A DNA stretch of 64,000 bases. Origin: [Clostridium] clostridioforme AGR2157. Its GTDB lineage: Bacteria; Bacillota; Clostridia; Lachnospirales; Lachnospiraceae. The position numbers and the translations under genes were made by a program. Numbering within the stretch: the stretch's first letter is position 1; each line of letters opens with the position of its first letter. Below the pieces are notes generated by a model, which did no database searches, was not told where the DNA came from, and saw only the letters and a program-made list of their open reading frames with translations. Below, piece by piece: positions 1 to 8,662 of this stretch. The stretch is taken from assembly GCF_000424325.1 (NCBI RefSeq), contig NZ_AUJR01000006.1:105132-169131 (forward strand), read 5' to 3'.

Positions 1-66
1 TTTTAATATAGGCATAAGTCAAGAGCAGAAATAAAAACCAAAAATAGAAGGAAGGATGATTTTTTT

Positions 67-1071
67 ATGAGCGGTAAACCAATTTTAGGAATCTTATTAG
101 GAGATGCAGCCGGCGTAGGGCCGGAAATCATTGCCAAGCTGGCAGCTTCCAGATTTTATGATGAGTACTGCCGTCCGGTGGTAATCGGAGATGCCAGGGT
201 ATTTGAGAGAGGTGCCAGGATATGCGGCCTGGAAATCCCGGTGCAGATTATAAACAAGGTGGAGGAAGCAGACTGGACCAAGGGAATGCCTGTCCTGGAC
301 CAAAGGGACGTGGACCCTGAGCAGGTTCCGTTTGCAAACATCAGCATTGACAGCGGGCGCGCATGCCTGAACATGTTAAAAACAGCCATTGAGCTTTACC
401 AGGCCGGCAGCATTGACGGATTCTGCTTTGCTCCGTTAAATAAGCAGGCGATGATTCAGGCCGGGTGTCCTTTTGAGAGCGAACACCATTACATGGCCCA
501 CCTCTTTGGACACACGGATCCATTTGGGGAAATCAATGTGCTGGGAGATCTGTGGACCACAAGGACAACCAGCCATATTCCGATCAGCAAGGTCAGCGAG
601 AGCCTTACCGTGGATACCATCATGAGAGCCATAAGGCTGGCAAATGTTTCTCTTAAGAATTCCGGCATTGAGAAGCCAAGGCTTGCCCTGGCTGCCCTGA
701 ATCCTCACTGCGGCGAGGGCGGAAAGTGCGGCAGGGAGGAAATCGATGTGATTGCACCGGCCATTGAGAAGGCAAGGGAGATGGGAATTGACGCCAACGG
801 ACCCTTCCCGTCCGATATTCTGTTCATCAAGGCATTTAACGGGGATTTTGACGGAGTGGTGACCATGTATCATGACCAGGGTCAGATTGCGCTTAAGCTG
901 AAGGGATTTGACCAGGGCATCACCATTGCGGGAGGCCTTCCGGCGCCAATCGTCACATGCGCCCATGGCACGGCCTACGATATTGCAGGAAAGGGAATTG
1001 TCAAGACTTCGGCATTTGAGAATGCGGTCAAGATGGCTGCCAAGATGGCTGTCCATCTGAAAGGCTGCTGA
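67..1071 (+). CDS. pdxA2: PdxA-family dehydrogenase, PdxA2-like
   Basis: A 334-residue member of the PdxA family (NAD-dependent 4-phosphohydroxy-acid dehydrogenases). Family metal-binding histidines are visible in SEHHYMAHLFG, NPHCGEGG and MYHDQGQIALK. PdxA proper makes pyridoxine. PdxA2 paralogues oxidise and decarboxylate 4-phospho-D-threonate or D-erythronate to DHAP in sugar-acid catabolism. The adjacent tripartite carboxylate transporter, with no pyridoxine genes nearby, favours the catabolic role; this is inference. The DUF1537 kinase that normally supplies the phosphorylated substrate is not in the window and could lie just upstream. The start follows a purine-rich GGAAGGA site. The next gene begins 18 nt downstream, so they are probably cotranscribed. 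Confidence 0.85.
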   Translation: MSGKPILGILLGDAAGVGPEIIAKLAASRFYDEYCRPVVIGDARVFERGARICGLEIPVQIINKVEEADWTKGMPVLDQRDVDPEQVPFANISIDSGRACLNMLKTAIELYQAGSIDGFCFAPLNKQAMIQAGCPFESEHHYMAHLFGHTDPFGEINVLGDLWTTRTTSHIPISKVSESLTVDTIMRAIRLANVSLKNSGIEKPRLALAALNPHCGEGGKCGREEIDVIAPAIEKAREMGIDANGPFPSDILFIKAFNGDFDGVVTMYHDQGQIALKLKGFDQGITIAGGLPAPIVTCAHGTAYDIAGKGIVKTSAFENAVKMAAKMAVHLKGC

Positions 1072-1089
1072 TAAAAGGGAGGGGTTTAC

Positions 1090-1539
1090 ATGAAAAAAAT
1101 AGGTACAAAGCAGATTGTACCCTTGGTGTTGGCGGCAGTTGCTGTGGTATTCGCTGTGGTTGGTTTTACACAGCTGGGGTTCTGGAAGGATGTGGACGGG
1201 CCTCAGCCCGGTTTCTTCCCGGCCATCATGGCTATTGTTATGTTCCTGGCAAGCATCGCTTCTTTCTTCCGGTCCCTGAAGGAAGAGAAGGCTGCCAGGT
1301 ATGAGCGGGATGAGATGGTGGTTATAGCCGGGGGAGCGGGAATCATAGCAGGTTCCTTTATCATAGGTTTGCTGCCCAGCTGCTATTTGTTCGTGATACT
1401 GTGGCTGAAGGTGTTTGAGAAGTCCGGATGGAAGGAAACCCTCATTGTCCTTGCTGTCTGTATGGCCATTTCCATCGGCGTGTTCCGGCTGTGGCTGGGG
1501 GTCCATTTTCCAATGGGGCTTTTCGAAGCATTCTTGTAG
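1090..1539 (+). CDS. tctB: TTT transporter small membrane subunit TctB (system 1)
   Basis: A 149-residue protein with four predicted hydrophobic segments and the TctB-type motif DGPQPGFFPAIMA after the first one. TctB is the small, poorly conserved membrane subunit of tripartite tricarboxylate transporters. These are secondary importers that take carboxylates from a periplasmic or lipoprotein TctC and move them through TctA. It sits between pdxA2 and tctA with gaps of 18 and 15 nt, so a single transcript is likely. A GGGAGGGG ribosome site precedes the ATG. Family assignment is firm from length, topology and neighbours; the substrate is unknown. Confidence 0.85.
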   Translation: MKKIGTKQIVPLVLAAVAVVFAVVGFTQLGFWKDVDGPQPGFFPAIMAIVMFLASIASFFRSLKEEKAARYERDEMVVIAGGAGIIAGSFIIGLLPSCYLFVILWLKVFEKSGWKETLIVLAVCMAISIGVFRLWLGVHFPMGLFEAFL

Positions 1540-1554
1540 AAGGGGGTAAACAAA

Positions 1555-3060
1555 ATGGAAAATATTCAACTGTTAATGCACGGCTTCTCCACGCTGTTCA
1601 CCTTCAGCAATGTGGGTGCCGCCCTTTTGGGAGCGGTTCTGGGCCTTGTGGTGGGGGCAATGCCCGGTATCGGAAGTCTGGCCGGTGTGGCCCTGCTGCT
1701 TCCGCTGACCTACAAGTTTAACCCGACCACTGCCATCATTATGCTGGGAGCTTTGTATTACTCCAATATGTATGGCGGTGCCTTCAGCGCAATCCTGTTA
1801 AATATTCCTGGAGATTCACCGGCCATCTGCACGGCCATGGACGGCTACCCAATGGCTTCCAAAAAGAAGCGTCCCGGACAGGCGTTGTTTACGGCTAATA
1901 TGGCCTCCTTTATCGGAGGAACCATCGGTATCATCATCCTGACCTTTACAGGACCTGCCCTGGCGGATATCGGCCTTAAGTTCGGCCCATCTGAGATGAC
2001 GGCCCTGCTTCTTATCGCCATGACGTCCATCAGCTGGCTGGTGGGAGAGAATCCCATCAAGGGAGTGGTGATTACCATGCTGGGTATTCTGCTGGCAAGC
2101 ATTGGCATGGACACTCTGTCAGGCTCGCCCAGATATGATTTTGGCAGCATGTATCTGCTGGGAGGCATTCCATTTACGCCATTCATTATCGGTACAGTGG
2201 GCTTTTCACAGGTTATCAAACTGGTCATGGAGCGCAGCAATGAGGTGAAATCAGAGCCTCACATGAAACTCACCATCCGGGGGAGCCTTCTGACAAAGCA
2301 TGATTTTAAACGTCTGCTGCCGCCTGCCCTGCGCTCCGGCGTCATGGGAACCTTTGTGGGCGTGCTTCCGGGAGCAGGGGCAACCACCGGCGCCTTCATG
2401 GGATATGCGGCCCAGAAAAAGTTTAAGAACGAGGAAGAGCTGGGAACCGGCGCCATAGAAGGCATTGCGGCCAGCGAGGCTGCAAACAATGCGGCCGCGG
2501 CCGGCGCATTTGCACCGCTTTTGGCCCTGGGCATACCGGGAAGCGGCACAGGCGCAGTGCTTTTAGGCGGCCTGATGATGTGGGGACTCAATCCGGGACC
2601 TCTCCTGTTTACCAATGAACCGGAATTCACGTGGGGCCTTATTGCATCCCTGTTCCTCTCCAACATATTTGCACTGGCAGTGGCAATCGGCGTTATTCCG
2701 TTTCTGATTCAGATATTGTCCGTGCCTGTGAAGTACATGATTCCCATTATTACCATTGTGTGTGTGGTAGGGTCCTACAGTTCCAGCTATTCCATGTATG
2801 GTGTGCTGATTATGTTTCTGTCAGGCATACTGGGATATCTGCTGGTGAAGAATGATTATCCCACGGCTCCCATGCTTTTGTCCTTTGTGTTAGCTAAGCT
2901 GCTGGAGTCCAATATGCGAAAGGCATTTATCATATCTGGGGGAAGCCTGAGCATTTTCTTTACAAGACCCATTACATGTGTGCTGATGCTGATTTTCCTG
3001 GGGTTTATCTGTACGCCTGTGGTAAAGGCCATACTTAAAAAGGCAAAGGCATCCAGATAA
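1555..3060 (+). CDS. tctA: TTT transporter large membrane subunit TctA (system 1)
   Basis: A 501-residue polytopic membrane protein of the TctA family. Family glycine/proline signatures are clear: GAMPGIGSLAGVALLLP near the N-terminus, ILLNIPGDSPA, VLPGAGATTGAFMGY in the middle and LALGIPGSGTGAVLLGG after it. TctA forms the transport channel of tripartite tricarboxylate transporters in the cytoplasmic membrane. It follows tctB by 15 nt behind an AGGGGG ribosome site. A second, divergent TctA lies at 7174-8658, so the two systems probably serve different carboxylates. Confidence 0.93.
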   Translation: MENIQLLMHGFSTLFTFSNVGAALLGAVLGLVVGAMPGIGSLAGVALLLPLTYKFNPTTAIIMLGALYYSNMYGGAFSAILLNIPGDSPAICTAMDGYPMASKKKRPGQALFTANMASFIGGTIGIIILTFTGPALADIGLKFGPSEMTALLLIAMTSISWLVGENPIKGVVITMLGILLASIGMDTLSGSPRYDFGSMYLLGGIPFTPFIIGTVGFSQVIKLVMERSNEVKSEPHMKLTIRGSLLTKHDFKRLLPPALRSGVMGTFVGVLPGAGATTGAFMGYAAQKKFKNEEELGTGAIEGIAASEAANNAAAAGAFAPLLALGIPGSGTGAVLLGGLMMWGLNPGPLLFTNEPEFTWGLIASLFLSNIFALAVAIGVIPFLIQILSVPVKYMIPIITIVCVVGSYSSSYSMYGVLIMFLSGILGYLLVKNDYPTAPMLLSFVLAKLLESNMRKAFIISGGSLSIFFTRPITCVLMLIFLGFICTPVVKAILKKAKASR

Positions 3061-3135
3061 GGCTGGAATGATTTTGCAGCTGATACAGCAAACGTAATAT
3101 TCCAAAAATAAAATAACGAAGGTAACATGCAGGTT

Positions 3136-3155
3136 TGTTCATACATTCATGAACA
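3136..3155. promoter_or_regulatory. Inverted repeat upstream of tctC
   Basis: The arms TGTTCAT and ATGAACA flank a 6-nt spacer about 20 nt upstream of the tctC start, in a 117-nt intergenic gap. It could be a regulator half-site pair or a short RNA hairpin that sets tctC expression relative to tctBA. The structure is seen; the function is inference. Confidence 0.4.
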
Positions 3156-3177
3156 TGGATTGAGGAGGTATTTAATA

Positions 3178-4170
3178 ATGAAGAAAAGAAGTATTGTAAT
3201 GGCAATGGCAGCTCTTATGGCAGTATCAGCAGTAACCGGGTGTACAGGCAAGGCAGTCAGCAGTGACGGCACATTCACACCAAAGGAAACCATTAACTGG
3301 ACCGTTACATCCAGTCCGGGCGGCGGCAGCGACATCTATACACGAATGATATCCGATATCATGACAAAGGAAAACCTTGTCAATGGACAGCCCATCATTG
3401 TCACCAATAAGACGGATGGAAGCGGTGAAATCGGCAGAAACGAAGTGGCTACCACCAAGGGGAGCAAGGCTGACTATACCCTTCTCACATTTAACAGCGG
3501 CGATTTAATGCCCATGGTCCAGAATACAAAGAACCGTTCTTCCAATTTCCGTATCCTGGCTGTTATGGCTGTTGACAAGCAGCTTATTTTCAAGGGGGAG
3601 CAGACAAAGTATGCTGATTTCAAGGAGGCAATCGAGGCTGCCAAGAACGGTACAAAGATCGTCATCGGCGGGTCCAAGGGAGATGATATCGCTACCTATG
3701 ATGCCATGCTGGAGGAAATCGGAATCAGCAAGGATGTGATGTCCTATATCACCTATGACTCCACTGGCGACGCCATCACGGCAGCCCTGGGAGGCCATGT
3801 GGAATTTGTTATCTCCAAGCCTGCGGCTGCTTCTGAGTATGTGACAGCCGGTTCCCTGATTCCTGTGCTGGCACTGTCCACGGAACGGTATACCGGCAAC
3901 CTGGCAGACGCCCCTACACTGAGCGAAATCGGAGACTATGAAAATGTGGAAGTCCCTGTATGGCGCGGCGTGGCAGCCCCTGCGGCCATGAGTGATGCTG
4001 CTGTGGCTTACTGGAGCGGGCAGCTGGGCAAGGTGGCTGAGACCGATACATGGAAGAATGATTATCTGGAAAAGAACAAACTGATTGGCAACTATATGGA
4101 TACTGCCGCCGCAACGGAATACGTGACAACCTATGAAAAGGACTTCATGGCTGCCAACGGAATCCAGTAA
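3178..4170 (+). CDS. tctC: TTT transporter substrate-binding lipoprotein TctC (system 1)
   Basis: A 330-residue extracytoplasmic solute receptor of the TctC (Bug) family. The N-terminus has a lysine-rich start, a hydrophobic stretch and the lipobox VTGC, so it should be a membrane-anchored lipoprotein that captures the carboxylate. The family motif SSPGGGSDIYTRM follows the mature N-terminus. I chose the ATG at 3178 because GAGGAGG lies 8 nt upstream and it begins directly with the signal peptide. An earlier in-frame ATG would add a non-signal extension. It ends the pdxA2-tctB-tctA-tctC unit and is followed by a strong terminator. Confidence 0.92.
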   Translation: MKKRSIVMAMAALMAVSAVTGCTGKAVSSDGTFTPKETINWTVTSSPGGGSDIYTRMISDIMTKENLVNGQPIIVTNKTDGSGEIGRNEVATTKGSKADYTLLTFNSGDLMPMVQNTKNRSSNFRILAVMAVDKQLIFKGEQTKYADFKEAIEAAKNGTKIVIGGSKGDDIATYDAMLEEIGISKDVMSYITYDSTGDAITAALGGHVEFVISKPAAASEYVTAGSLIPVLALSTERYTGNLADAPTLSEIGDYENVEVPVWRGVAAPAAMSDAAVAYWSGQLGKVAETDTWKNDYLEKNKLIGNYMDTAAATEYVTTYEKDFMAANGIQ

Positions 4171-4198
4171 GACTGAAAAATGATATGAATACGCTGTA

Positions 4199-4246
4199 AA
4201 ATGGGCTGCTGCACCAATGAAAAAAATCAGGTGCAGCAGCCCATTT
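4199..4246. terminator. Bidirectional intrinsic terminator
   Basis: A perfect 17-bp stem (4199-4215 with 4230-4246, GC-rich core GGGCTGCTGCACC) and a 14-nt loop, with A-rich and T-rich flanks on both sides. It sits between convergent genes, tctC on the plus strand and the TIM-barrel gene on the minus strand, and can stop both. Confidence 0.85.
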
Positions 4247-4254
4247 AAAATACA

Positions 4255-5199
4255 TCAGTGATTACAGTGCTGCTCCAGTGCGGCCATAAATGCGGAGGAT
4301 ACCTTTTCGTACATAACCCTGGCTGAGGTGCGTCCGGATACACCGGGATAGGGCCGGACTTCCAGGGAGATGGTGGGACGGACCGGGCCGGGAAAAGCGG
4401 GGATATAACCGGATGTCAAGAGTGCTTTGAATTGGAGAGTCAGTTCCTGACAGTCATAACAGCCATGCTGGACCCCTATTGGCGGATGGGTGTGGCCATA
4501 GAATTGGCTGGTTTGTTCCAGTACGGCATTGCCCATGTGAACGTGAGCAAGACCGGCTTCCATACAGGACTTCACCGCGCCGCCAATTTCCTCGCCCATC
4601 AGTGGAAGGTGGGCAATATCCAGTATGAGTTTAGCGTTGGAAGCGCCCTTTTCCTGCATATCCTTAATGAAAGCTGCACATTCCCACGTGGGGCCCAGAA
4701 TCAGATTCTTAAAGCGTCCGCGCTCAATCGGCTCGATGGATACCGTCATATTATACTGTGCGGCGTGTGCGGCGCATTTCAGGAAAAATTCACTGTACCG
4801 TTCCAGAAGGACTGGGCGTCTGCTGTCTCCCTGATCCGGTGTTCCGGTCAGGACGATGAGGGAGCAACCCGCCTCAGAAGCATAGTCAATCTGTTCCTTC
4901 ATGGCTGTCAGGGCATGTTGTCTGAAGGCTGGGTCATCGCTGGATGCGTTATACATCCCATCCAGTTGGAAATATCCCGGAGTATTATAGTTGAGTACTT
5001 TGTTGTGTTCCTTCATCCGTTTGATTTCTGCCTTTCTCAGTCCGGCATCGGATGGGAGAAAGGTCTCGAAGCATTCATATTCGGGAAACTGGCAGCACTG
5101 GTCGACTGCACTGAAATGTTCCAGCTCATCCTCAAAGGACAATGGATACAACATGGAAGGACTGATGCCAAAACAAACATAATCACTAAAGAACATCAT
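4255..5199 (-). CDS. Sugar phosphate isomerase/epimerase-like TIM barrel protein
   Basis: A 314-residue protein of the xylose-isomerase-like TIM barrel (AP endonuclease 2) superfamily. Features include LTGTPDQGDSRRP, the Glu-containing SIEPIERG, the Asp-containing LILDIAHLP, AHVHMGNAV with a histidine and a C-terminal SLEVRPYPG, matching the usual E-D-H-E metal ligands. Relatives isomerise or epimerise ketoses, hydroxypyruvate or inosose; the substrate here is unknown. The start at 5199 is chosen because GAGAGGAG lies just upstream; a second ATG at 5196 has equally good spacing. Upstream frame is open but has no ribosome site. Transcribed divergently from the second TTT operon, so the 5200-5534 gap holds promoters for both. 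Confidence 0.8.
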   Translation of the reverse strand: MMFFSDYVCFGISPSMLYPLSFEDELEHFSAVDQCCQFPEYECFETFLPSDAGLRKAEIKRMKEHNKVLNYNTPGYFQLDGMYNASSDDPAFRQHALTAMKEQIDYASEAGCSLIVLTGTPDQGDSRRPVLLERYSEFFLKCAAHAAQYNMTVSIEPIERGRFKNLILGPTWECAAFIKDMQEKGASNAKLILDIAHLPLMGEEIGGAVKSCMEAGLAHVHMGNAVLEQTSQFYGHTHPPIGVQHGCYDCQELTLQFKALLTSGYIPAFPGPVRPTISLEVRPYPGVSGRTSARVMYEKVSSAFMAALEQHCNH

Positions 5200-5383
5200 A
5201 AAAACTCCTCTCTCAATTTGTTCCCAGCTAATGGAAGGAGAGAAAAAGAGGTGTACAAAAGCACAGTTACAATCATAACACATTCTAAAAAATAAAGTCA
5301 ATATTGTTAATAAGAAAATAATATATTTAAACAATATGTATAAAGTGCACAAAAATATTGGGGAAATTAGGGAGATGTGTTGG

Positions 5384-5412
5384 TTGACAAACCAGAACAG
5401 TATTGCTAAAAT
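5384..5412 (+). promoter_or_regulatory. Sigma-A promoter for second TTT operon
   Basis: TTGACA at 5384-5389, a 17-nt spacer, and TAAAAT at 5407-5412. It drives rightward transcription into tctC (5535) across a leader of about 115 nt. The strong match suggests that the operon is controlled by repression rather than activation. Confidence 0.75.
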
Positions 5413-5430
5413 GGCCTTACCAGCTAATAC

Positions 5431-5441
5431 ATGTAGGACAA
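5431..5441. promoter_or_regulatory. Possible FadR/GntR-type operator
   Basis: ATGTAGGACAA lies just downstream of the expected transcription start of the 5384 promoter. It matches the FadR-family operator pattern TNGTNNNACNA with one mismatch and has the dyad TGT-N3-ACA. A FadR-type repressor is encoded at 9697. A single 11-nt match is weak evidence, so this is a candidate only. Confidence 0.35.
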
Positions 5442-5534
5442 CCGTTAACCCATAACTGACAACATATAGCGGCTAACGAAATACATATACAGGTTTGCGG
5501 TTATACATGAAAAGAAATGAAAAGGAGAGAGGAT

Positions 5535-6650
5535 ATGAGAAAGAAAACATGGAATACCCTGGCTGCAGGCGCATTAGTGGCAGTTATGGCTTCTTCTGTC
5601 ATCACAGGATGCCAAGGAGGACAGTCCACAGCAACGGCAGCGGCCACAGCAGCGCAGGAAACCGATATCCAGGTAGAGGAAGCAGGCAAGGCAGATACTG
5701 AAACCACGGGGGGAAGCAAAGGCTCAGGAGACGTCCACGGCACAGATATGACACCTATCGATAACTATCCGGCCTCATCTCTTACCATCACCTGTCCCGC
5801 AGGGGCCGGTGGCGGAACAGATCTTCTGTTAAGGGCTATGGCACCAGCTATGGAGGAGTACCTGGGGGTACCGGTTATGGTTGTGAACAAGCCGGGCGGC
5901 GGTTTTGCTATCGGCTATGCTGCTGCATTACAGGATTCCAATGACGGCAGCAGTATTTCAGTAGCACTCTCAGAACTTCTGGGCCTGCCATATGTAGCCG
6001 ATGTTAGCTTTGACTATACAGATTTTGAGCCTATCTGCAATTTTAATTCCACCTTCGGCGCTCTTTCTGTTAATTCCAGCGCGCCCTACGATACGGTGGA
6101 GGAGTTTGTAGAGTACTGCAAGGCGAACCCCAATACAGTAAGAATCGGAAATTCCGGAATCGGCGGCGTGTGGCATATCCTGGCGGCATCCTTTGCACAG
6201 GAAGCAGGTATCGAGGTGGTACATGTTCCCTTCGATGGCGGCGGGCCTGCGGCGGTAGCCGTGGCAGGCAACAATGTGGAGGCGGTTCCGGTAAGCGCCC
6301 AGGAAGTGCAAACATATGTGGAGGGCGGAATGGTAAAAATTCTGTGTTCCTTCTCTCCGGAGCGTCTGCCTGAACTTCCGGATGTTCCTACGGGTACAGA
6401 GTGCGGTTATCCGGCACAGATGACGGTGTTCAGGGGCTTTTTGGCACCCAAGGGCATGTCTGAGGATGTAAAGGCCATGATTGATGCAGCTACCAGATAT
6501 GCTTTGGCAGACGAAACGGTCCAGGAATTCATGAAAGCCCAGAATTACACGAATAATTATATGAATGCAGATGAATTAAAGGAAATGATGGACAGAGAAA
6601 ATGCGGTATATGCTGAACAGTCCAAGGCATTGGGCATTGCTGTCAAGTAA
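5535..6650 (+). CDS. tctC: TTT transporter substrate-binding lipoprotein TctC (system 2)
   Basis: A 371-residue TctC-family receptor with the signal sequence MRKKTWNTLAAGALVAVMA and lipobox VITGC. It is followed by a long Ala/Thr/Glu-rich linker (about 50 residues) and the family motif CPAGAGGGTDLLLRAMAP. The linker makes it longer than the system 1 receptor. I prefer the ATG at 5535, which begins directly with the signal peptide behind AAGGAGAGAGG; the in-frame ATG at 5517 lacks a good site. It is the first gene of a C-B-A operon, the reverse arrangement of system 1, and is separated from tctB by a hairpin. Confidence 0.9.
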   Translation: MRKKTWNTLAAGALVAVMASSVITGCQGGQSTATAAATAAQETDIQVEEAGKADTETTGGSKGSGDVHGTDMTPIDNYPASSLTITCPAGAGGGTDLLLRAMAPAMEEYLGVPVMVVNKPGGGFAIGYAAALQDSNDGSSISVALSELLGLPYVADVSFDYTDFEPICNFNSTFGALSVNSSAPYDTVEEFVEYCKANPNTVRIGNSGIGGVWHILAASFAQEAGIEVVHVPFDGGGPAAVAVAGNNVEAVPVSAQEVQTYVEGGMVKILCSFSPERLPELPDVPTGTECGYPAQMTVFRGFLAPKGMSEDVKAMIDAATRYALADETVQEFMKAQNYTNNYMNADELKEMMDRENAVYAEQSKALGIAVK

Positions 6651-6659
6651 TTGAACCCC

Positions 6660-6684
6660 AAGGGCTGCCACAGGCAGCCCTTTC
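6660..6684 (+). terminator. Intra-operon hairpin between tctC and tctB
   Basis: A perfect 10-bp stem (AAGGGCTGCC with GGCAGCCCTT) and a 3-nt loop, followed by only a short T run, placed 10 nt after the tctC stop. It probably acts as a partial terminator or 3'-end stabiliser that raises receptor mRNA above the membrane subunits, as is common for binding-protein-first transporter operons. Read-through is required for tctBA. Confidence 0.65.
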
Positions 6685-6704
6685 TACACAGATGGAGGTA
6701 CTTT

Positions 6705-7157
6705 ATGAAGAAAATTGCAAATGTGATTGCATGTGTTTTCACTGCAGTCAGCCTGTATGCGTTTTTTACAGCAAGAACGTTTCCGCCGGGCTCCAACGGA
6801 GCCCTGGGCCCGGGATTCTTTCCCCAGGTCCTGGCGGTCCTGGTTATCTTTCTATCGGTTCTGGAGCTCGTCGGTTCCCGCAATGCCGTGATTCCTGAGA
6901 ATCAGAGAGAGGTTACTCTGTTTAGGAAAGAAAACCTGAAGGTATGGCTGTCTGTGGCAGCCGTGATTGTGTACATATGGACCCTCAAATATATAGGGTT
7001 TAAGATTATGACTCCCATCTATCTCTTTACCATGCTGTTCTTTTTCAAAGTCAGGAATAAGCTGGTACTGGCGGGTGTTCCCTTAGGAATCACCATGCTG
7101 TTGTATTATGTGTTCTCCGTGTTGCTGCATGTGCAGCTTCCACAGGGGGTATTTTAG
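6705..7157 (+). CDS. tctB: TTT transporter small membrane subunit TctB (system 2)
   Basis: A 150-residue TctB-family protein with four hydrophobic segments. The family motif near the first loop is GALGPGFFPQVLAV. The ATG at 6705 is preceded by GATGGAGG at good spacing; the in-frame extension upstream of it runs through the hairpin and is not coding. It shares little beyond topology and the PGFFP motif with the TctB at 1090. tctA follows after 16 nt. Confidence 0.87.
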   Translation: MKKIANVIACVFTAVSLYAFFTARTFPPGSNGALGPGFFPQVLAVLVIFLSVLELVGSRNAVIPENQREVTLFRKENLKVWLSVAAVIVYIWTLKYIGFKIMTPIYLFTMLFFFKVRNKLVLAGVPLGITMLLYYVFSVLLHVQLPQGVF

Positions 7158-7173
7158 AGAGGGGGCAGGATAA

Positions 7174-8658
7174 ATGTTTGTAACAGTTATATCTAATATT
7201 TTAAATCCCGTATGTCTGCTGTCAATACTGGGCGGGGTGGCTATGGGGATATCCTTTGGGGCAATGCCTGGTCTTACCTCCACAATGGGAGTGGCCCTCC
7301 TGATGCCAATCACCTTTTCTATGGCGCCTCATGTTGGAATGCTGATGCTTATAGGCATATTCTGCGGAGCCATCTATGGCGGCTCTATCACAGCAATTCT
7401 AATCAATACCCCAGGCACTCCTTCTGCCGCAGCCACAGTGCTGGACGGTTATAAATTCACAGAGCGCGGGGAGGCGGGGAGAGGACTGGGCATATCTACG
7501 GTGGCTTCCTTTGGAGGCGGGATTATAAGCGGGATTGTCCTGATTCTGGTTGCGCCTCAACTGGCCCAGATTGCCCTTAAATTCAATGCTCCGGAATCCT
7601 TTGCCCTGGCATTTTTCGGACTGAGCATTATAGCGGGCATCTCCGGCAAAGACATGGTGAAGGGCCTTATGTCCGGCATGTTAGGCCTGCTGCTATCCTT
7701 GATTGGTATGGATAATGTGACGGCCTATACACGCTTTTCCTTTGGCTCCACCTATCTTATGGGCGGGCTGTCTTTCATACCTGTGCTGGTAGGTCTCTTT
7801 GCTATGAGCCAGTGCTTCCTCACGGTGGAGGAAATCTATGTGGAGCGTACAAAGGCTGCCAGGACCAGGAATCCCCTTCCTTCTCTAAAGGACTTAAAGA
7901 CAATTGCTCCCACCATACTGAGGGCTGGACTGACGGGAACCTTTATTGGAATTATTCCGGGTGCAGGCGGGGATATCAGCGCCTTTGTATCCTACGATAT
8001 GGAGCGCAGGGGGTCAAAGCATCCAGAAAAGTTCGGAACCGGTATCCCGGAAGGGATTGCCGCGCCTGAGGCGTCCAATAACGGCACAACAGGCGGGGCT
8101 CTGATTCCGCTGCTGACCCTGGGGATACCGGGAGACGCCAACACCGCTGTTATGCTGGGGGCGCTGATGATGCACAATTTGACTCCGGGTCCACAGTTGT
8201 TTCTGACGAAAGCTGAGACAGTGTATACATTGTTTGCAGGCTTTATGGTAGCTAATGTAATTATGCTTGTTCTGGGTTTTTTAGGACAGCCCTTGTTTGT
8301 GAAGATTGTATCGATTCCCAAACGGATTCTGGTTCCTGTGATTATCGTAATGTGTACCGTTGGCTCCTTTGCCATCAATAACAATTACTACGATATCATA
8401 ATTATGCTGATTGCAGGAATCGTTGGTTACTTTATGTCAAAGGGGGGATATCCTCTTTCCCCTATTGTGCTGGCACTGATTCTGGGACCAATGGCAGAAG
8501 GTAATTTCCGAAGAAGTCTGGTTATGTCCCAGGGAAGCTATTCCATATTCTTCCAGAGGCCCTTCTCGGCAGCGTTCATTATCATAGGCATCCTGTCGCT
8601 GTCATGGCCTATCATATCACATATGCGGAGAAAATGGCGGATGGCACAGAAAGGATAA
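7174..8658 (+). CDS. tctA: TTT transporter large membrane subunit TctA (system 2)
   Basis: A 494-residue TctA-family channel subunit with GAMPGLTSTMGVALLMP, LINTPGTPSAAATVLDGY, IIPGAGGDISAFVSY and LTLGIPGDANTAVMLGA, the same glycine/proline landmarks as the TctA at 1555 but clearly divergent in sequence. About 12 hydrophobic segments are expected. A GAGAGGGGGC ribosome site lies upstream. The hydroxyacid dehydrogenase gene starts 4 nt after its stop, so import and oxidation of a hydroxyacid appear coupled in one operon. Confidence 0.93.
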   Translation: MFVTVISNILNPVCLLSILGGVAMGISFGAMPGLTSTMGVALLMPITFSMAPHVGMLMLIGIFCGAIYGGSITAILINTPGTPSAAATVLDGYKFTERGEAGRGLGISTVASFGGGIISGIVLILVAPQLAQIALKFNAPESFALAFFGLSIIAGISGKDMVKGLMSGMLGLLLSLIGMDNVTAYTRFSFGSTYLMGGLSFIPVLVGLFAMSQCFLTVEEIYVERTKAARTRNPLPSLKDLKTIAPTILRAGLTGTFIGIIPGAGGDISAFVSYDMERRGSKHPEKFGTGIPEGIAAPEASNNGTTGGALIPLLTLGIPGDANTAVMLGALMMHNLTPGPQLFLTKAETVYTLFAGFMVANVIMLVLGFLGQPLFVKIVSIPKRILVPVIIVMCTVGSFAINNNYYDIIIMLIAGIVGYFMSKGGYPLSPIVLALILGPMAEGNFRRSLVMSQGSYSIFFQRPFSAAFIIIGILSLSWPIISHMRRKWRMAQKG

Positions 8659-8662
8659 GCAG

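Noticed and set aside
436..1569. Long minus-strand frame antisense to pdxA2 and tctB
   Set aside because: It lies opposite well-supported genes, has unnatural composition (many His, Cys and Pro) and no ribosome site.
3061..3080. Sigma-54-like element TGGAATGATTTTGCA upstream of tctC
   Set aside because: The GG-to-GC spacing is 9 nt rather than the invariant 10, so it is unlikely to be used.
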